Positions 36,683 through 47,461 are shown, numbered from the stretch's first letter. The stretch: DNA of 64,000 bases from Candidatus Nitrospira neomarina (GCF_032051675.1 NZ_CP116968.1:2356001-2420000), one strand, 5' to 3'. The notes: generated from the sequence alone by a model not told the origin. Translations and numbers: made by a program.

Positions 36683-38233
36683 ATGTCCAACTCCAATCAT
36701 TATGATGTCATCATTATCGGAACCGGAGCCGGCGGAGGCACACTGGCGTATCGACTGGCCCCGACAGGGAAAAAAATTCTTCTGCTGGAGCGAGGGAATT
36801 ATCTCCCGCGTGAAAAGGATAATTGGAATTCCCGCGCCGTCTTCGTGGACAGTAAATATAAAGCCAGGGTGACCTGGAAAGACAAACAGGGCCACCCATT
36901 CCATCCCGGCATTCATTACTATGTGGGAGGCAACACGAAGGTCTATGGAGCTGCCCTTCTCCGCTTCCGGCAGGAGGATTTCGGCGAAGTCAAACATCAC
37001 GGCGGCGTATCTCCTGCCTGGCCCATCCAGTATCAGGATTTGGAACCCTATTATACGGAGGCCGAACACTTGTACCACGTGCATGGCCGACACAGTGAAG
37101 ATCCCACCGACCCTCCGGTCAGCGCCGATTACCGCTATCCAGCCATGCGTCACGAACCCCGAATCCAGGAATTGCATGAAGACTGGCAGCGATTGGGTTA
37201 TCGCCCCTTTCATTTGCCGGTTGGCGTCATGTTGGATGAAGAACGACCCTCTCAGAGCCGATGCATCCGGTGTAATACCTGTGACGGCTTCCCGTGCGTC
37301 ATGAATGCCAAGGCCGATGCCCAGGTTGTTTGCGTGGATCCTGCTCTTCAACATTCCAATGTCACACTGCTGACTCAAGCTGAAGTCATCAAACTGGATA
37401 CCAACGCTTCCGGCAGATCAGTCACGTTCGTTCACGCCAAGTGCGGTGAGGCGCTTCGAACATTCTCCGCGGATATGGTGGTGGTAGCCTGCGGCGCCAT
37501 CAACTCGGCGGCACTGCTGTTGCGATCGGCCAACTCCCAACATCCTCATGGCCTGGCCAATTCATCGGGTGTGGTGGGACGCCATTATATGTGCCATAAC
37601 AATTCCGTCATGCTGGCGATTTCCAAGCGGCCCAATCCGACGCAATTCCAAAAAACAATCGGATTGAACGATTTTTATTTTGGCTCTCCGGATTGGCATT
37701 TCCCCATGGGCCATATATCCATGGTGGGAAAACAGGATCTGGACATGCTCAAATCCGGCGCACCAGGCTTTGCACCAGGGATGGCCTTGGATGTTATGGC
37801 CAAACATTCTTTGGATTTCTGGATGACCTCCGAAGATCTTCCGGACCCTGATAATCGCGTCGAAGTGGATCGAGACGGTCAGATCACCCTGCGCTATAAG
37901 GACAATAATCTGGAAGGACACCGAAGGCTGGCGGCAACCCTCAAGGGCATGCTGAACCGGATTGGATGCGAGGAACGGCTGCTCCCCTCACACCTCTATC
38001 TTGGCAAAAAAATTCCCATTGCCGGCACGGCCCATCAATGCGGCACCATTCGTTTCGGTTATGACCCTACGACGTCTGCCCTGGATATCAACTGCCGGGC
38101 CCATGACCTGGACAATCTCTATGTGGTCGACGCCAGCTTTTTCGTCTCCAGTACCGCGGTGAATCCATCCCTCACGATTATGGCCAATGCCCTGAGAGTT
38201 GGTGACCACATTAAGGAGCGTCTCCAAGCATGA
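36683..38233 (+). CDS. GMC-family FAD oxidoreductase
   Basis: The 516-residue flavoprotein has the dinucleotide motif VIIIGTGAGGGTLAYRLA near the start, an FAD-linked GGNTKVYGAALLR block, and the C-terminal GMC domain with NLYVVDASFFVSSTAVNPSL. A Cys cluster in the middle (CIRCNTCDGFPC) is typical of one bacterial subgroup. The active-site His in HQCGTIRFG is visible. These enzymes oxidise sugars, polyols or other alcohols. There is no signal peptide, unlike the neighbouring lactonases, so it may act inside or be exported with a partner. Its stop overlaps the ATG of the VOC gene. Confidence 0.92.
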   Translation: MSNSNHYDVIIIGTGAGGGTLAYRLAPTGKKILLLERGNYLPREKDNWNSRAVFVDSKYKARVTWKDKQGHPFHPGIHYYVGGNTKVYGAALLRFRQEDFGEVKHHGGVSPAWPIQYQDLEPYYTEAEHLYHVHGRHSEDPTDPPVSADYRYPAMRHEPRIQELHEDWQRLGYRPFHLPVGVMLDEERPSQSRCIRCNTCDGFPCVMNAKADAQVVCVDPALQHSNVTLLTQAEVIKLDTNASGRSVTFVHAKCGEALRTFSADMVVVACGAINSAALLLRSANSQHPHGLANSSGVVGRHYMCHNNSVMLAISKRPNPTQFQKTIGLNDFYFGSPDWHFPMGHISMVGKQDLDMLKSGAPGFAPGMALDVMAKHSLDFWMTSEDLPDPDNRVEVDRDGQITLRYKDNNLEGHRRLAATLKGMLNRIGCEERLLPSHLYLGKKIPIAGTAHQCGTIRFGYDPTTSALDINCRAHDLDNLYVVDASFFVSSTAVNPSLTIMANALRVGDHIKERLQA

Positions 38234-39258
38234 ACGTCTTGATGTCCCTCCGACGTACCTTTGCCCTCTGCCTGTTCGTATGGCACTTCGGAGTATTCGC
38301 CTGGGCCGCGCCATCGGCACCCGGCATTACGGCCGTCGACTCCGTGGGAATGACGGTTCAGGAGATGGACCGCTCCATGAAGTTTTACACCGAGGTCTTA
38401 ACCTTTGAACCCGTCTCCGATGTGGAAGTCTGGGGATCTGAATACGAACAGTTCCAGGGCATTTTCGGCCTCCGCATGCGCGTGGTTCGCCTGAAACTTG
38501 GCGAGGAGTGTATTGAACTCACCGAATACCTGACTCCCAAGGGTAAACCTATCCCACCGGACTCACGCAGTCACGACCATTGGTTCCAGCATGTGGCCAT
38601 TATCGTTCAGGACATGAACCAGGCCTACCACTGGTTGCGGCAGCACCAGATACGTCATGTTTCTACGGGCCCCCAGCGGCTACCTGACTGGAACCCGCAA
38701 GCAGGCGGAATTCGGGCTTTCTATTTTCAGGATCCGGACGGGCATGTCCTGGAAATCCTTCAATTTCCGCCAGGAAAGGGACAAAGCAAATGGCACCAAC
38801 CCACCGACCGGCTGTTTCTGGGTATCGATCATACCGCCATCGTCGTCAAAGAAACGGAGGCCAGTTTACGAATGTTTCGTGATACACTAGGATTACGCGT
38901 CGTGGGGGAAAGCGAAAATTATGGAACAGAACAGGAACATCTCAACCAGGTGTTTGGCGCACGACTTCGCATCACCGCTCTTCGGGCAATCGAGGGACCC
39001 GGAATCGAGTTCCTGGAATATCTAAGCCCCAACGACGGACGATCGATGCCGGAATCTGAACGCCCGAACGATCTGTTTCATTGGCACACGCGACTGGTCA
39101 CGACACAAATGCCCGCCCTGATTCGCCAGCTCACAATGATGCGAACCCCGTTTCTTTCCGGTGGGCCCATCACCCTCCCCTCGCCAACCTTTGGATTTGC
39201 CTCAGGCCTCCTGATCCGCGATCCAACAGGGCACGTCCTGCAAATCGTCCAACGATAA
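38230..39258 (+). CDS. secreted two-domain VOC (glyoxalase-like) protein
   Basis: The 342-residue protein has an N-terminal signal peptide (about 8-32) and two VOC domains in tandem (about 35-180 and 195-340). Each shows the beta-alpha-beta-beta-beta pattern: VGMTVQEMDRSMKFYTEVL, HWFQHVAIIVQDM and FYFQDPDGHVLEILQF; then GIDHTAIVVKETEASLRMF and LLIRDPTGHVLQIVQR. His and Glu residues suited to a metal site are present in both. VOC proteins include glyoxalases, dioxygenases and isomerases; no specific reaction can be assigned. It is coupled to the GMC oxidoreductase by a four-base overlap. Confidence 0.85.
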   Translation: MNVLMSLRRTFALCLFVWHFGVFAWAAPSAPGITAVDSVGMTVQEMDRSMKFYTEVLTFEPVSDVEVWGSEYEQFQGIFGLRMRVVRLKLGEECIELTEYLTPKGKPIPPDSRSHDHWFQHVAIIVQDMNQAYHWLRQHQIRHVSTGPQRLPDWNPQAGGIRAFYFQDPDGHVLEILQFPPGKGQSKWHQPTDRLFLGIDHTAIVVKETEASLRMFRDTLGLRVVGESENYGTEQEHLNQVFGARLRITALRAIEGPGIEFLEYLSPNDGRSMPESERPNDLFHWHTRLVTTQMPALIRQLTMMRTPFLSGGPITLPSPTFGFASGLLIRDPTGHVLQIVQR

Positions 39259-39292
39259 TCACGAACGCATCTAGCATAGGGAGCCTCGTCCA

Positions 39293-41962
39293 ATGCCCAA
39301 AGCCCCGCTCCACCTGACAAAAGAAGAAGCACGATTAGAGGAAGCCAAAAAGCGCACCGTGCATTGGAAACGGTGGGGACCCTATCTGAGTGAACGCCAA
39401 TGGGGCACCGTTCGTGAGGATTACAGCCCCCACGGGAACGCCTGGGAATACTTCTCTCACGACCAGGCCCGCTCACGCGCCTATCGGTGGGGCGAGGATG
39501 GCATCGGTGGCATCTGCGACCGCCACCAGCAGATTTGCTTTGCGCTGGCGCTCTGGAACGGAAAAGATCCGATTCTGAAGGAACGCTTGTTTGGCTTGAC
39601 CGGGAACGAAGGCAATCATGGGGAAGACGTCAAAGAGTATTACTTTTACCTGGACTCCACACCGACGCATTCCTACATGAAGTTTTTGTATAAATATCCC
39701 CAACACCCGTTTCCCTATGCCCAATTGATCGAAGAAAACCGGAAGCGGGGCAAACACGATTGGGAATATGAGTTGATGGACACGGGTGTGTTTGATGACA
39801 ACCGGTATTTCGACGTGTTTATCGAATATGCCAAAGCCACACACGAAGACATCCTGATCATGATTACTGCTCATAACCGGGGGCCTGACGCCGCGGAGCT
39901 TCATGTGTTGCCGACCATCTGGTTCCGCAACACCTGGTTCTGGACGCCGCATGCGCCACGTCCCACTCTCAATCGGGATGAAGACCTTGGCGATGCGCAG
40001 GCCATCCACCTGGACCATGAACAATACGGGTCGCGATGGTTGTTATGCGAAGGCACACCGGACATGCTCTTTACCGAAAATGACACCAATACACAGCGAC
40101 TGTATGGGGTGCCCAACGCCGGCCCCTACGTCAAAGACGGGATCAATGACTATATCGTCGCCGGCACACAAGGGACAGTGAATCCGCAACAAGTGGGAAC
40201 GAAGGCTGCGATCCATTATCATCCCTTGATTGCTCCCGGACAAAGCATCACCTACCGACTGCGATTGACCAACCTCCCTCCGACCGAGGGCCAGTTGGGC
40301 GAAGAATTTGAAACCCTTTTCCCGGCGCGCCAACAGGAAGCGGATGAATTTTTTGCCAAACGACTCGGAACGTGCCATTCCGCCGATGCCCAAAATGTTC
40401 AGCGTCAGGCATTTGCGGGGATGCTGTGGAGCAAACAGTTTTATCATTTTGACGTGCGCACCTGGCTTGCCGGCGACCCCACAGGACCGTCGCCTCCCGC
40501 AGGGCGAAAAGATGGCCGGAACACGGATTGGAAGCATCTCTATAATGAAGACATTATTTCCATGCCCGACAAATGGGAATATCCGTGGTTTGCCGCCTGG
40601 GACCTTGCCTTTCATTGCGTGCCGTTGGCTCTGGTCGATCCCGATTTCGCGAAGGACCAGCTCCGGTTGCTGGTACGCGAATGGTACATGCATCCCAACG
40701 GTCAAATTCCGGCCTATGAGTGGGCGTTCGGCGATGTGAATCCGCCCGTCCACGCCTGGGCCACCTGGCGGGTGTATAAAATTGAAAAACGCATCAGGGG
40801 CAAAGCCGACCGGGTGTGGTTAGCCAAGATATTCCATAAACTCCTGCTGAACTTTACCTGGTGGGTCAACCGGAAAGATGCCGATGGCCGGAATATTTTT
40901 CAGGGAGGGTTCCTCGGACTGGATAATATCGGCCTTTTCGACCGGTCCGCGCCGCTTCCCACCGGCGGATATATCGATCAATCCGACGGCACCAGCTGGA
41001 TGGGCATGTATTGCCTGAATATGCTGGCCATTGCCCTGGAACTGGCACGACACGATCCATCTTACGGCGATGTGGCCAGCAAGTTCTTTGAACATTTTGT
41101 CTACATCTCGCACGCCATTAATCACATCGGGGAAGGCAATCACGAAGCCTCCCTCTGGGATGAGACCGACGGCTTCTATTATGACATGCTGCATTTTCCG
41201 GACGGCCACCATCAACAAATGAAGGTCCGGTCCATGGTGGGATTGATCCCGCTCTTTGCCGTTGAAACGTTGGAACCGGAAGTGGTGGATGCCTTGCCGG
41301 GCTTTAAACGGCGCCTGTTGTGGTTTATCGAAAACCGCCCGGAATTCCGGCGTCATGTCTGTTCAACCAGCCTGCCGGATGGAAGTGTTCGTCGGATGCT
41401 CTCCATAGTGGATCAGGAACAACTTCCTCGCGTCATGAAGTACATGCTGGATGAAGAAGAATTTCTCTCCACGTATGGCATTCGAGCCTTATCAAAATAC
41501 CATCAAGACCACCCCTATGTGCTCCATGTGAATGGAGATGAACATCGCGTGGATTATGAACCGGCCGAATCCAAAACAGGGTTGTTCGGCGGCAACTCCA
41601 ATTGGCGGGGACCGGTTTGGTTTCCGGTCAATTTTCTGCTCATCGAATCATTACAAAAGTTCCATCATTTCTTCGGCGATCAGCTCACCATGGAATGCCC
41701 GACCGGATCAGGATCGCAACAAACTTTGTGGCAAGTCGCGGCGGAACTATCCCGTCGTCTCAATCGTCTCTTCCTTCGTGATCCTTCCGGGCATCGACCG
41801 GTCTTCGGGGGAGTCGCCAAGTTTCAACAGGATCCGCATTGGCGGGATTACCTGTTATTCCATGAATATTTTCACGGAGACAATGGGGCGGGATTAGGCG
41901 CCAGCCACCAAACGGGCTGGACCGGACTTGTCACCAAACTGTTGGAACAATCAGGAGAATAG
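39293..41962 (+). CDS. GH63-like large glucosidase
   Basis: The 889-residue protein starts after GGGAG. It belongs to a bacterial family usually annotated as glucosidase and related to GH63 (mannosyl-oligosaccharide glucosidase). The N-terminal beta domain includes [18 protein letters not shown] and [19 protein letters not shown]. The C-terminal (alpha/alpha)6 barrel contains [36 protein letters not shown] and [20 protein letters not shown], where catalytic acids normally lie. There is no signal peptide. It stops 4 nt before the start of the GH133-like gene, which indicates an operon. Substrate is probably an alpha-glucoside. Confidence 0.88.
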   Translation: MPKAPLHLTKEEARLEEAKKRTVHWKRWGPYLSERQWGTVREDYSPHGNAWEYFSHDQARSRAYRWGEDGIGGICDRHQQICFALALWNGKDPILKERLFGLTGNEGNHGEDVKEYYFYLDSTPTHSYMKFLYKYPQHPFPYAQLIEENRKRGKHDWEYELMDTGVFDDNRYFDVFIEYAKATHEDILIMITAHNRGPDAAELHVLPTIWFRNTWFWTPHAPRPTLNRDEDLGDAQAIHLDHEQYGSRWLLCEGTPDMLFTENDTNTQRLYGVPNAGPYVKDGINDYIVAGTQGTVNPQQVGTKAAIHYHPLIAPGQSITYRLRLTNLPPTEGQLGEEFETLFPARQQEADEFFAKRLGTCHSADAQNVQRQAFAGMLWSKQFYHFDVRTWLAGDPTGPSPPAGRKDGRNTDWKHLYNEDIISMPDKWEYPWFAAWDLAFHCVPLALVDPDFAKDQLRLLVREWYMHPNGQIPAYEWAFGDVNPPVHAWATWRVYKIEKRIRGKADRVWLAKIFHKLLLNFTWWVNRKDADGRNIFQGGFLGLDNIGLFDRSAPLPTGGYIDQSDGTSWMGMYCLNMLAIALELARHDPSYGDVASKFFEHFVYISHAINHIGEGNHEASLWDETDGFYYDMLHFPDGHHQQMKVRSMVGLIPLFAVETLEPEVVDALPGFKRRLLWFIENRPEFRRHVCSTSLPDGSVRRMLSIVDQEQLPRVMKYMLDEEEFLSTYGIRALSKYHQDHPYVLHVNGDEHRVDYEPAESKTGLFGGNSNWRGPVWFPVNFLLIESLQKFHHFFGDQLTMECPTGSGSQQTLWQVAAELSRRLNRLFLRDPSGHRPVFGGVAKFQQDPHWRDYLLFHEYFHGDNGAGLGASHQTGWTGLVTKLLEQSGE

Positions 41963-41966
41963 GACC

Positions 41967-44051
41967 ATGCCTTCCACGACAAAGCCGTCAGACCGCAGGC
42001 CAACCCTGTCCCGGAGCGCACCAGCCTGGCCACAGGTCGTGGATGTTGGCAGAGAAATTTGCGGCGATTTGTGGCTGTCCGAACGGCGGGAATGGCTCGT
42101 CACTAATGGCATCGGAGGGTTTGCCTCCGGCACCGTGGCGGGTTCCCTGACCCGACGGTATCACGGCCTGCTCATTGCCGCCCTCAAGCCACCCCTCGGA
42201 CGCACCTTGTTGGTCAGCAAACTGGAAGAAACTGTGGAGTACCAGGAACAAATCGTTCAGCTCTCCACCAACCATTGGCATAGCGGAACCGTGGCGCCAG
42301 CGGGATTTGTCTTCCTGGAACGCTTCCGCCTGGAAGGCACGACACCGGTCTGGACGTTTGCCATCGGGGACGCATTAGTCGAAAAGCGCATATGGATGGA
42401 ACCCGGTGAGAATACCACGTACGTGCAGTACGCCTTCACCAGAGGATCGCTTCCGATTCGCCTCAATCTGCGAGCCTTCATCAATCACCGGGACTACCAT
42501 GGCATCACGCTGGACACTCTTCATGAATTTTCAACCACCGCCATCCCGCATGGACTCCAGATTCTACCCGCAGAAGGTTCTCCGTTTATCCTGTCCGCAT
42601 CGGGAGGATCGGTTGAAGCCGCCAATATGTGGTACCACAATTACGATCTGCCGCTCGAACGCGAACGGGGACTTCCCGATCGGGAACATCATCTGCACAT
42701 CGGCACATGGAACATCGACTTGAAACCGGGCGAAGTGATCACCTGGATGGCCAGCACCCGTCTTAAGCCGTCCAGACCCGCTGCTTCGTGTTTCGAATTA
42801 CGCCGACGCCATGATATGGCATTACTCCAATCGGAACCTACGGTAAAACAATCGCCCCAGGGTTGGCCGGACTGGATCCAACAGCTCACACTGGCCGCCG
42901 ATCAATTTATCGCCTCACGCCCCCTGGCAACTCATGACGCCGGTCATACCATCATTGCCGGGTATCACTGGTTTGGGGATTGGGGCCGGGACACGATGAT
43001 CAGCCTGCCGGGACTCACCCTGACCACCAGGCGCGTTGACATCGCTCGCAGCATTCTGTCGACGTTCGCGCAATATGCCAATCAAGGCATGCTGCCCAAT
43101 CGTTTCCCCGATGCGGGGGAGGAACCGGAATACAACACCGTTGATGCGACGCTCTGGTACGTCGAGGCCGTCCGTCAATATGTGGACGCCACCGATGATC
43201 GCACCTTTCTCAAAACGATCTTTCCCGTGCTTGTCGAGATGCTGGCGTGGTACCGCAAGGGCACCAGGTTTGGAATCGGTATGGATCCCGCCGATCACTT
43301 ACTTCATGCCGGAGAGCCGGGCGTACAGCTCACCTGGATGGATGCCAAGATCGGAGACTGGGTCGTGACTCCGCGGGTCGGCAAACCTGTCGAGATCAAT
43401 GCGCTGTGGTACCAAGCCTGGCTGACCTTGGGCCAATTGGCCAGGACCATGAAAGAGCCGCACGAGGAATTTCTACAAACAGCCAAGGCCATCCACACAT
43501 CCTTTCAACGGTTCTGGGACGAACGATTACACCGCTGTTATGACGTGGTGGACGGACCGCATGGCCATGATCCGGCCCCACGACCCAATCAATTGTTCGC
43601 CGTGTCCCTGCCAAACAGTCCGCTCACCTACAAACAGCAACATGCTGTCGTGGATTATTGCGCCCAACATCTCTACACATCGTATGGGTTACGCAGCCTG
43701 GGACAGGAAGATCCCCAATACGTAGGACAGTATGAAGGAGATACCCGGCAGAGGGATGGCGCCTATCATCAAGGCACCGTGTGGGGCTGGCTACTTGGTC
43801 CTTTTGTGCTGGCACACTTTCGGGTCTATCGCAATCCCGAAGCTGCTCGATCGTATCTTGCACCGATGGCTCATCATCTCAACGATTACGGACTGGGAAC
43901 GCTGGGAGAAATTTTTGACGGCCAACCTCCGTACGCTCCACGTGGCTGCATCGCCCAAGCCTGGACCGTGGCCGAAATCCTCCGCGCCTGGCATCTCATT
44001 CACACGTCCACCAACAAGCATAGAACAGAAAACCATACGCCCCAAAAATAA
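41967..44051 (+). CDS. glycogen debranching enzyme-type amylo-alpha-1,6-glucosidase (GH133-like)
   Basis: The start at 41967 follows AGGAG. The 694-residue protein has the N-terminal domain typical of bacterial debranching enzymes (WLVTNGIGGFASGTVAGSLT, RRYHGLLIAAL) and the (alpha/alpha)6 catalytic barrel with AGYHWFGDWGRDTMISLPGL, MLPNRFPDAGEEPEYNTVDA and GAYHQGTVWGWLLGPFV. These enzymes release glucose from alpha-1,6 branch points. It lies in one operon with the GH63-like gene, suggesting joint breakdown of a storage or external alpha-glucan. Diverged copies of its 3' end occur near 47345 and 50292, each followed by the same type of repeat as here. Confidence 0.92.
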   Translation: MPSTTKPSDRRPTLSRSAPAWPQVVDVGREICGDLWLSERREWLVTNGIGGFASGTVAGSLTRRYHGLLIAALKPPLGRTLLVSKLEETVEYQEQIVQLSTNHWHSGTVAPAGFVFLERFRLEGTTPVWTFAIGDALVEKRIWMEPGENTTYVQYAFTRGSLPIRLNLRAFINHRDYHGITLDTLHEFSTTAIPHGLQILPAEGSPFILSASGGSVEAANMWYHNYDLPLERERGLPDREHHLHIGTWNIDLKPGEVITWMASTRLKPSRPAASCFELRRRHDMALLQSEPTVKQSPQGWPDWIQQLTLAADQFIASRPLATHDAGHTIIAGYHWFGDWGRDTMISLPGLTLTTRRVDIARSILSTFAQYANQGMLPNRFPDAGEEPEYNTVDATLWYVEAVRQYVDATDDRTFLKTIFPVLVEMLAWYRKGTRFGIGMDPADHLLHAGEPGVQLTWMDAKIGDWVVTPRVGKPVEINALWYQAWLTLGQLARTMKEPHEEFLQTAKAIHTSFQRFWDERLHRCYDVVDGPHGHDPAPRPNQLFAVSLPNSPLTYKQQHAVVDYCAQHLYTSYGLRSLGQEDPQYVGQYEGDTRQRDGAYHQGTVWGWLLGPFVLAHFRVYRNPEAARSYLAPMAHHLNDYGLGTLGEIFDGQPPYAPRGCIAQAWTVAEILRAWHLIHTSTNKHRTENHTPQK

Positions 44052-44723
44052 AGTGCTCTGGTCCAATTGAGACTTGTCATTCTGAGGCCAGGCCGAAGAA
44101 TCTGTGCCCAGCCTGAAGATGTAACGACTCAAAGGGATCCTTTCATTTTCCGCAGATGCCCCTTTCACCACTTGTTTTCTCTCACACATCCATCCTCCAA
44201 TGTTCCCCAATAATAGAGACTTAAAGAATTTGAAGATAATGGATGTTTTATCTATAGTGGCGTACACAACTGGCGGGAGGCACTGTCATGGTAGCGGTCT
44301 CATTTCGCTGGATCGTGGCGGACCAGATGCAAGAAGGACGGCCAGCCGCCAATACAATCGCGTTCGATTTCCAACACACCGGCAATGGCTTTGTTCAGAA
44401 GCCTCTCCGTAACCACAAGATAATCTCATTCCTCCAAACCATCCGGATCGGCCCTTGGCGGGCAGAAACCGGGCGTTCCAAATTCCTTCGTTCCTCGTCG
44501 GTCGAGCGAATGGGGGCGTCCATTCATGCTCGCATGGGCCACACCTCCATCTTCAGATAGCCGAAAAAGGAATACTTCAAACGTCACGACAATAAACATT
44601 CCCTACATTCGTACAGTTATGTGGAATAGTTATGGCCCTTCCTTTCCTACCGATTGATCTTTTTTTTCGAACCGAAACGTATGGGCGAACCGCGCATGAC
44701 TTGTACGAGCAGGGCAGTAATCA
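44052..44723. other. intergenic region with no supported gene
   Basis: Apart from the dispersed repeat at 44074, this 670-nt stretch holds only a 90-codon plus-strand frame (44288-44560) with poor composition and no good ribosome-binding site. The promoter of the kinase-cyclase gene should lie at its right end. Confidence 0.5.
44074..44151. repeat. dispersed palindromic repeat, copy E (left half)
   Basis: It starts TTGTCATTCTGAGGCCAGG and contains GAAGAATCTGTGCCCAGCC. No clear right-hand end is present. It follows the GH133 stop by 22 nt, and the same junction recurs at 50488. Confidence 0.75.
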
Positions 44724-47285
44724 ATGGATAGACTGTCAAAACCTATCCAGATCATTCCGAGGTTCACGATGACCCTCATCTCCACGTTACGCAGTTTTTA
44801 TTTAAGACTCGTGACAAACAAGGAAGACAGTTCGCAGCTCCATGAATCTGAATCTTACACAAATTGGTGCACCCGGTTTGCCTGGGAACGCTTGACCGTC
44901 CTTTATCTTTTGGGTTTGGTCGCCAATCCGGCATTCATCGTAGCCGACGTCCTCCTCCATCAAGAGCACCTCGATGCAATCCTCGACATACGCACGATTT
45001 TGGAGTTAGGGCTCCTCGGTTGTTTTCTGCTGGTGAGATACCAACCTGCCGCAATCCCGCCACATGTGTTCTTAATCCTTTGGGTATTGATTGGCAACCT
45101 GTGCATCGTCCAGATGACCGTCGTGCTTGGCGGATTCACCGCCCAGTATTACAACGGACTCAATCTCGTATTCCTGGCTGCAGCGGTCATTGTGCCGGTG
45201 TCCTGGCCCAGTCATCTGATCGCTCAGGCGGGAACGCTCATAGCATATTATGGGCTGAATCTTCTCAAGACATCTGTGACGGCTGATATCGATGCAGCCA
45301 TTGAGAACTCGTTTTTTCTCATATGGACCTGTGTCGCCTTACTGTTCTCGGTTTCCCTCTACGAGCGACTGCAGCGGGCCGAATTTCAAGCACGGCTCCT
45401 CGAGCGAAAGGCAAGGGTTGAATTGGAGACATCCAATCAAAAACTTCTCGAACTGGATCGGTTGAAAAGTGAGTTCTTTGCCAATATCAGCCATGAAATT
45501 CGCACGCCGCTCACTCTGGCGGTGGGTGCATTTAAGACGCTCTTGAAATCTTCACTAGGCGCAGAAGCCAAAGAGGTGGTCCAGACCGGTTTACGGAATG
45601 CATCAAGACTCTTGTTTCTCATCAATGAGTTGCTGGACCTGGCTAAATTCGACAGCGGTCGCACCACTCCGAACAAACGGTGTATGGATTTCGCTGCGCT
45701 CGTGAGCAGTGTGGTGATGAATTTCGATTCCAGCCCGACCCGTCGCATCCATGTGAAAGGCCTGATGCAACCGGTGGCCCTGGAGGCCGATCCACTCCAA
45801 ATGAAAAAGGTGCTGTATAACCTGCTCTCCAACGCCTTCAAGTTCAGCGATCCCCATGAAGGCCAGGTGTGGATTCGTCTCTCCTCCAAGGAACATTCCA
45901 TTGAGCTGGAGGTTGAAGACAACGGCATCGGCATTCCACCCGAACAATTAGGTCGAATCTTCGACCGATTCACTCAAGTGGAAAGCAGTGCCACGCGGCG
46001 GTACGAAGGCAGCGGGATCGGATTGGCCCTGGTGAAGGAAATCGTCATGCTGCATGGGGGAACCATTGCGGTGGAAAGCGACCCCGGCCGTGGTTCCGTA
46101 TTTACCATCACCTTGCCTCGCGGGAATGTGACGGCTGATCAGATCCTTGCCATTCAAGACGACGAGGAGGATCGGGACGTTCTTCCCAGACCAGCCGAAG
46201 ACGCACAGAAAGACGATGAGTCCTTTCTTTCCCCCGCTGAAAAACATGACGCCCCTTTGGTGTTGGTGGTCGATGACAATGCCGATATGCGCGGGTACGT
46301 CAAAAAAATATTGCACAGACAATATCAGATCGTGGTAGCCAGGGACGGGGCGGAAGCCCTGGAGATGGCTCAACACTTCCACCCGGCATTGATTCTGACG
46401 GATGTCATGATGCCGAAAATGAGCGGACAGGATCTCTTGAAGGCCGTTCGAAGCGATAAGGCACTTCGCTCGACCCCCGTGATTTTCTTAACAGCCCGCG
46501 CTGGGACCGAAGCACGCATTGAAAGTCTGGAAGCCGGAGCCGACGATTATCTTTCCAAACCCTTCGACGAACCGGAACTCCTGGCACGCGTCGACAACCT
46601 GATACGAACACGCCTACAAGAACGGGAACTCGTGCAATTACAAAAAGAAAAATTAGCCAGGTTCTTACCTCAAAATCTGGCCGACATGATTATGTCGGGC
46701 GACCACGAGGATTTCCTGAAAGGGCATCGCAGAGAAATCACCGTGCTCTTCATCGACCTTCGAGGATTCACCCCCTTTACTGAAACGGTAGCTCCCGAAG
46801 TGGTGATGACGGTCCTTCGTGAATACCAGACCGTGATGGGTTGTCTGATCTCCGAATATGGCGGAACACTTGAGCGATTTGCCGGCGACGGCATCATGGT
46901 CTATTTTAACGATCCGCAGCCCTGTCCCAATCATGCGGAACAAGCGGTGCGCATGGCGATCGCCATGCGACGTGAGGTCTTTTCGTTGGAAGGGCAATGG
47001 AAAAAGCGCGGCATTTCCCTCGGGGTAGGAATCGGGATAGCGACCGGATTTGCCACAATTGGTTTGATTGGATTTGAAAGGCGAATGGACTATACCGCGA
47101 TCGGGCCCGTCACCAATCTTGCCTCCAGACTCTGCAGCGAGGCCCAACACGGTCAAATCCTGGTCCCGGAACAAGTCTCCTTCCTTCTCGGAAAGTTGGT
47201 CTCGACCGAACCGGTCGGGGAACTCGCACTGAAAGGCATTCAACGGCCCCTTTCCGTCTATCAGGTGATCGGATTGAACACCTAA
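44724..47285 (+). CDS. membrane histidine kinase fused to receiver and class III nucleotide cyclase
   Basis: The 853-residue protein has about six hydrophobic helices (55-215) and a short coiled segment. HisKA with phospho-His H257 (NISHEIRTPLTL) and HATPase (NLLSNAFKFSD, EDNGIGIPPEQL, GSGIGLALVKEI) follow. Then come a receiver with D560 (LTDVMMPKMSG) and a C-terminal class III adenylate/guanylate cyclase (about 665-850). The two metal-binding aspartates are D678 (LFIDLRGFT) and D722 (FAGDGIMVYF). The base-recognition motif reads YTAIGPVTNLASR. The Lys usually seen before the second Asp is Arg (LERFAGDG), so nucleotide choice is uncertain. This is a one-piece route from a membrane signal through phosphotransfer to a cyclic nucleotide. 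Confidence 0.93.
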   Translation: MDRLSKPIQIIPRFTMTLISTLRSFYLRLVTNKEDSSQLHESESYTNWCTRFAWERLTVLYLLGLVANPAFIVADVLLHQEHLDAILDIRTILELGLLGCFLLVRYQPAAIPPHVFLILWVLIGNLCIVQMTVVLGGFTAQYYNGLNLVFLAAAVIVPVSWPSHLIAQAGTLIAYYGLNLLKTSVTADIDAAIENSFFLIWTCVALLFSVSLYERLQRAEFQARLLERKARVELETSNQKLLELDRLKSEFFANISHEIRTPLTLAVGAFKTLLKSSLGAEAKEVVQTGLRNASRLLFLINELLDLAKFDSGRTTPNKRCMDFAALVSSVVMNFDSSPTRRIHVKGLMQPVALEADPLQMKKVLYNLLSNAFKFSDPHEGQVWIRLSSKEHSIELEVEDNGIGIPPEQLGRIFDRFTQVESSATRRYEGSGIGLALVKEIVMLHGGTIAVESDPGRGSVFTITLPRGNVTADQILAIQDDEEDRDVLPRPAEDAQKDDESFLSPAEKHDAPLVLVVDDNADMRGYVKKILHRQYQIVVARDGAEALEMAQHFHPALILTDVMMPKMSGQDLLKAVRSDKALRSTPVIFLTARAGTEARIESLEAGADDYLSKPFDEPELLARVDNLIRTRLQERELVQLQKEKLARFLPQNLADMIMSGDHEDFLKGHRREITVLFIDLRGFTPFTETVAPEVVMTVLREYQTVMGCLISEYGGTLERFAGDGIMVYFNDPQPCPNHAEQAVRMAIAMRREVFSLEGQWKKRGISLGVGIGIATGFATIGLIGFERRMDYTAIGPVTNLASRLCSEAQHGQILVPEQVSFLLGKLVSTEPVGELALKGIQRPLSVYQVIGLNT

Positions 47286-47445
47286 GCGAATGATCTGACG
47301 ATTGATAAATATGGTCAGCGCAGTCCGGATGTATTCGACAATAGATCCGCCGTTTAACGCTGGGAAAAATCTTTGGCTGCCAACCGCCGTTCGCTCCACG
47401 TGTCCCCAACTCTGGACCGTGTCAGAAGTCATCCACGTCCCCCAG
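47286..47445 (+). pseudogene. decayed chimera: small secreted protein fragment joined to GH133 3' end
   Basis: Sequence from 47293 (GATCTGACGATTGATAAATA) resembles the part of the small-protein gene 59284-59694 that encodes KHDLTIEDYRQRSPEVF. About 50 nt later it turns into a diverged GH133 3' end (AACGCTGGGAAAAATCTTTG onward). The same two-part join, better preserved, lies at 50017-50470. Many changes and no open frame indicate an old remnant. Confidence 0.65.
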
Positions 47446-47461
47446 TCGTTCCCCATCCCCA

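Noticed and set aside
44288-44560. 90-codon plus-strand frame after the GH133 gene
   Set aside because: It has no recognisable domain, weak start signals and irregular composition. I treat it as non-coding.
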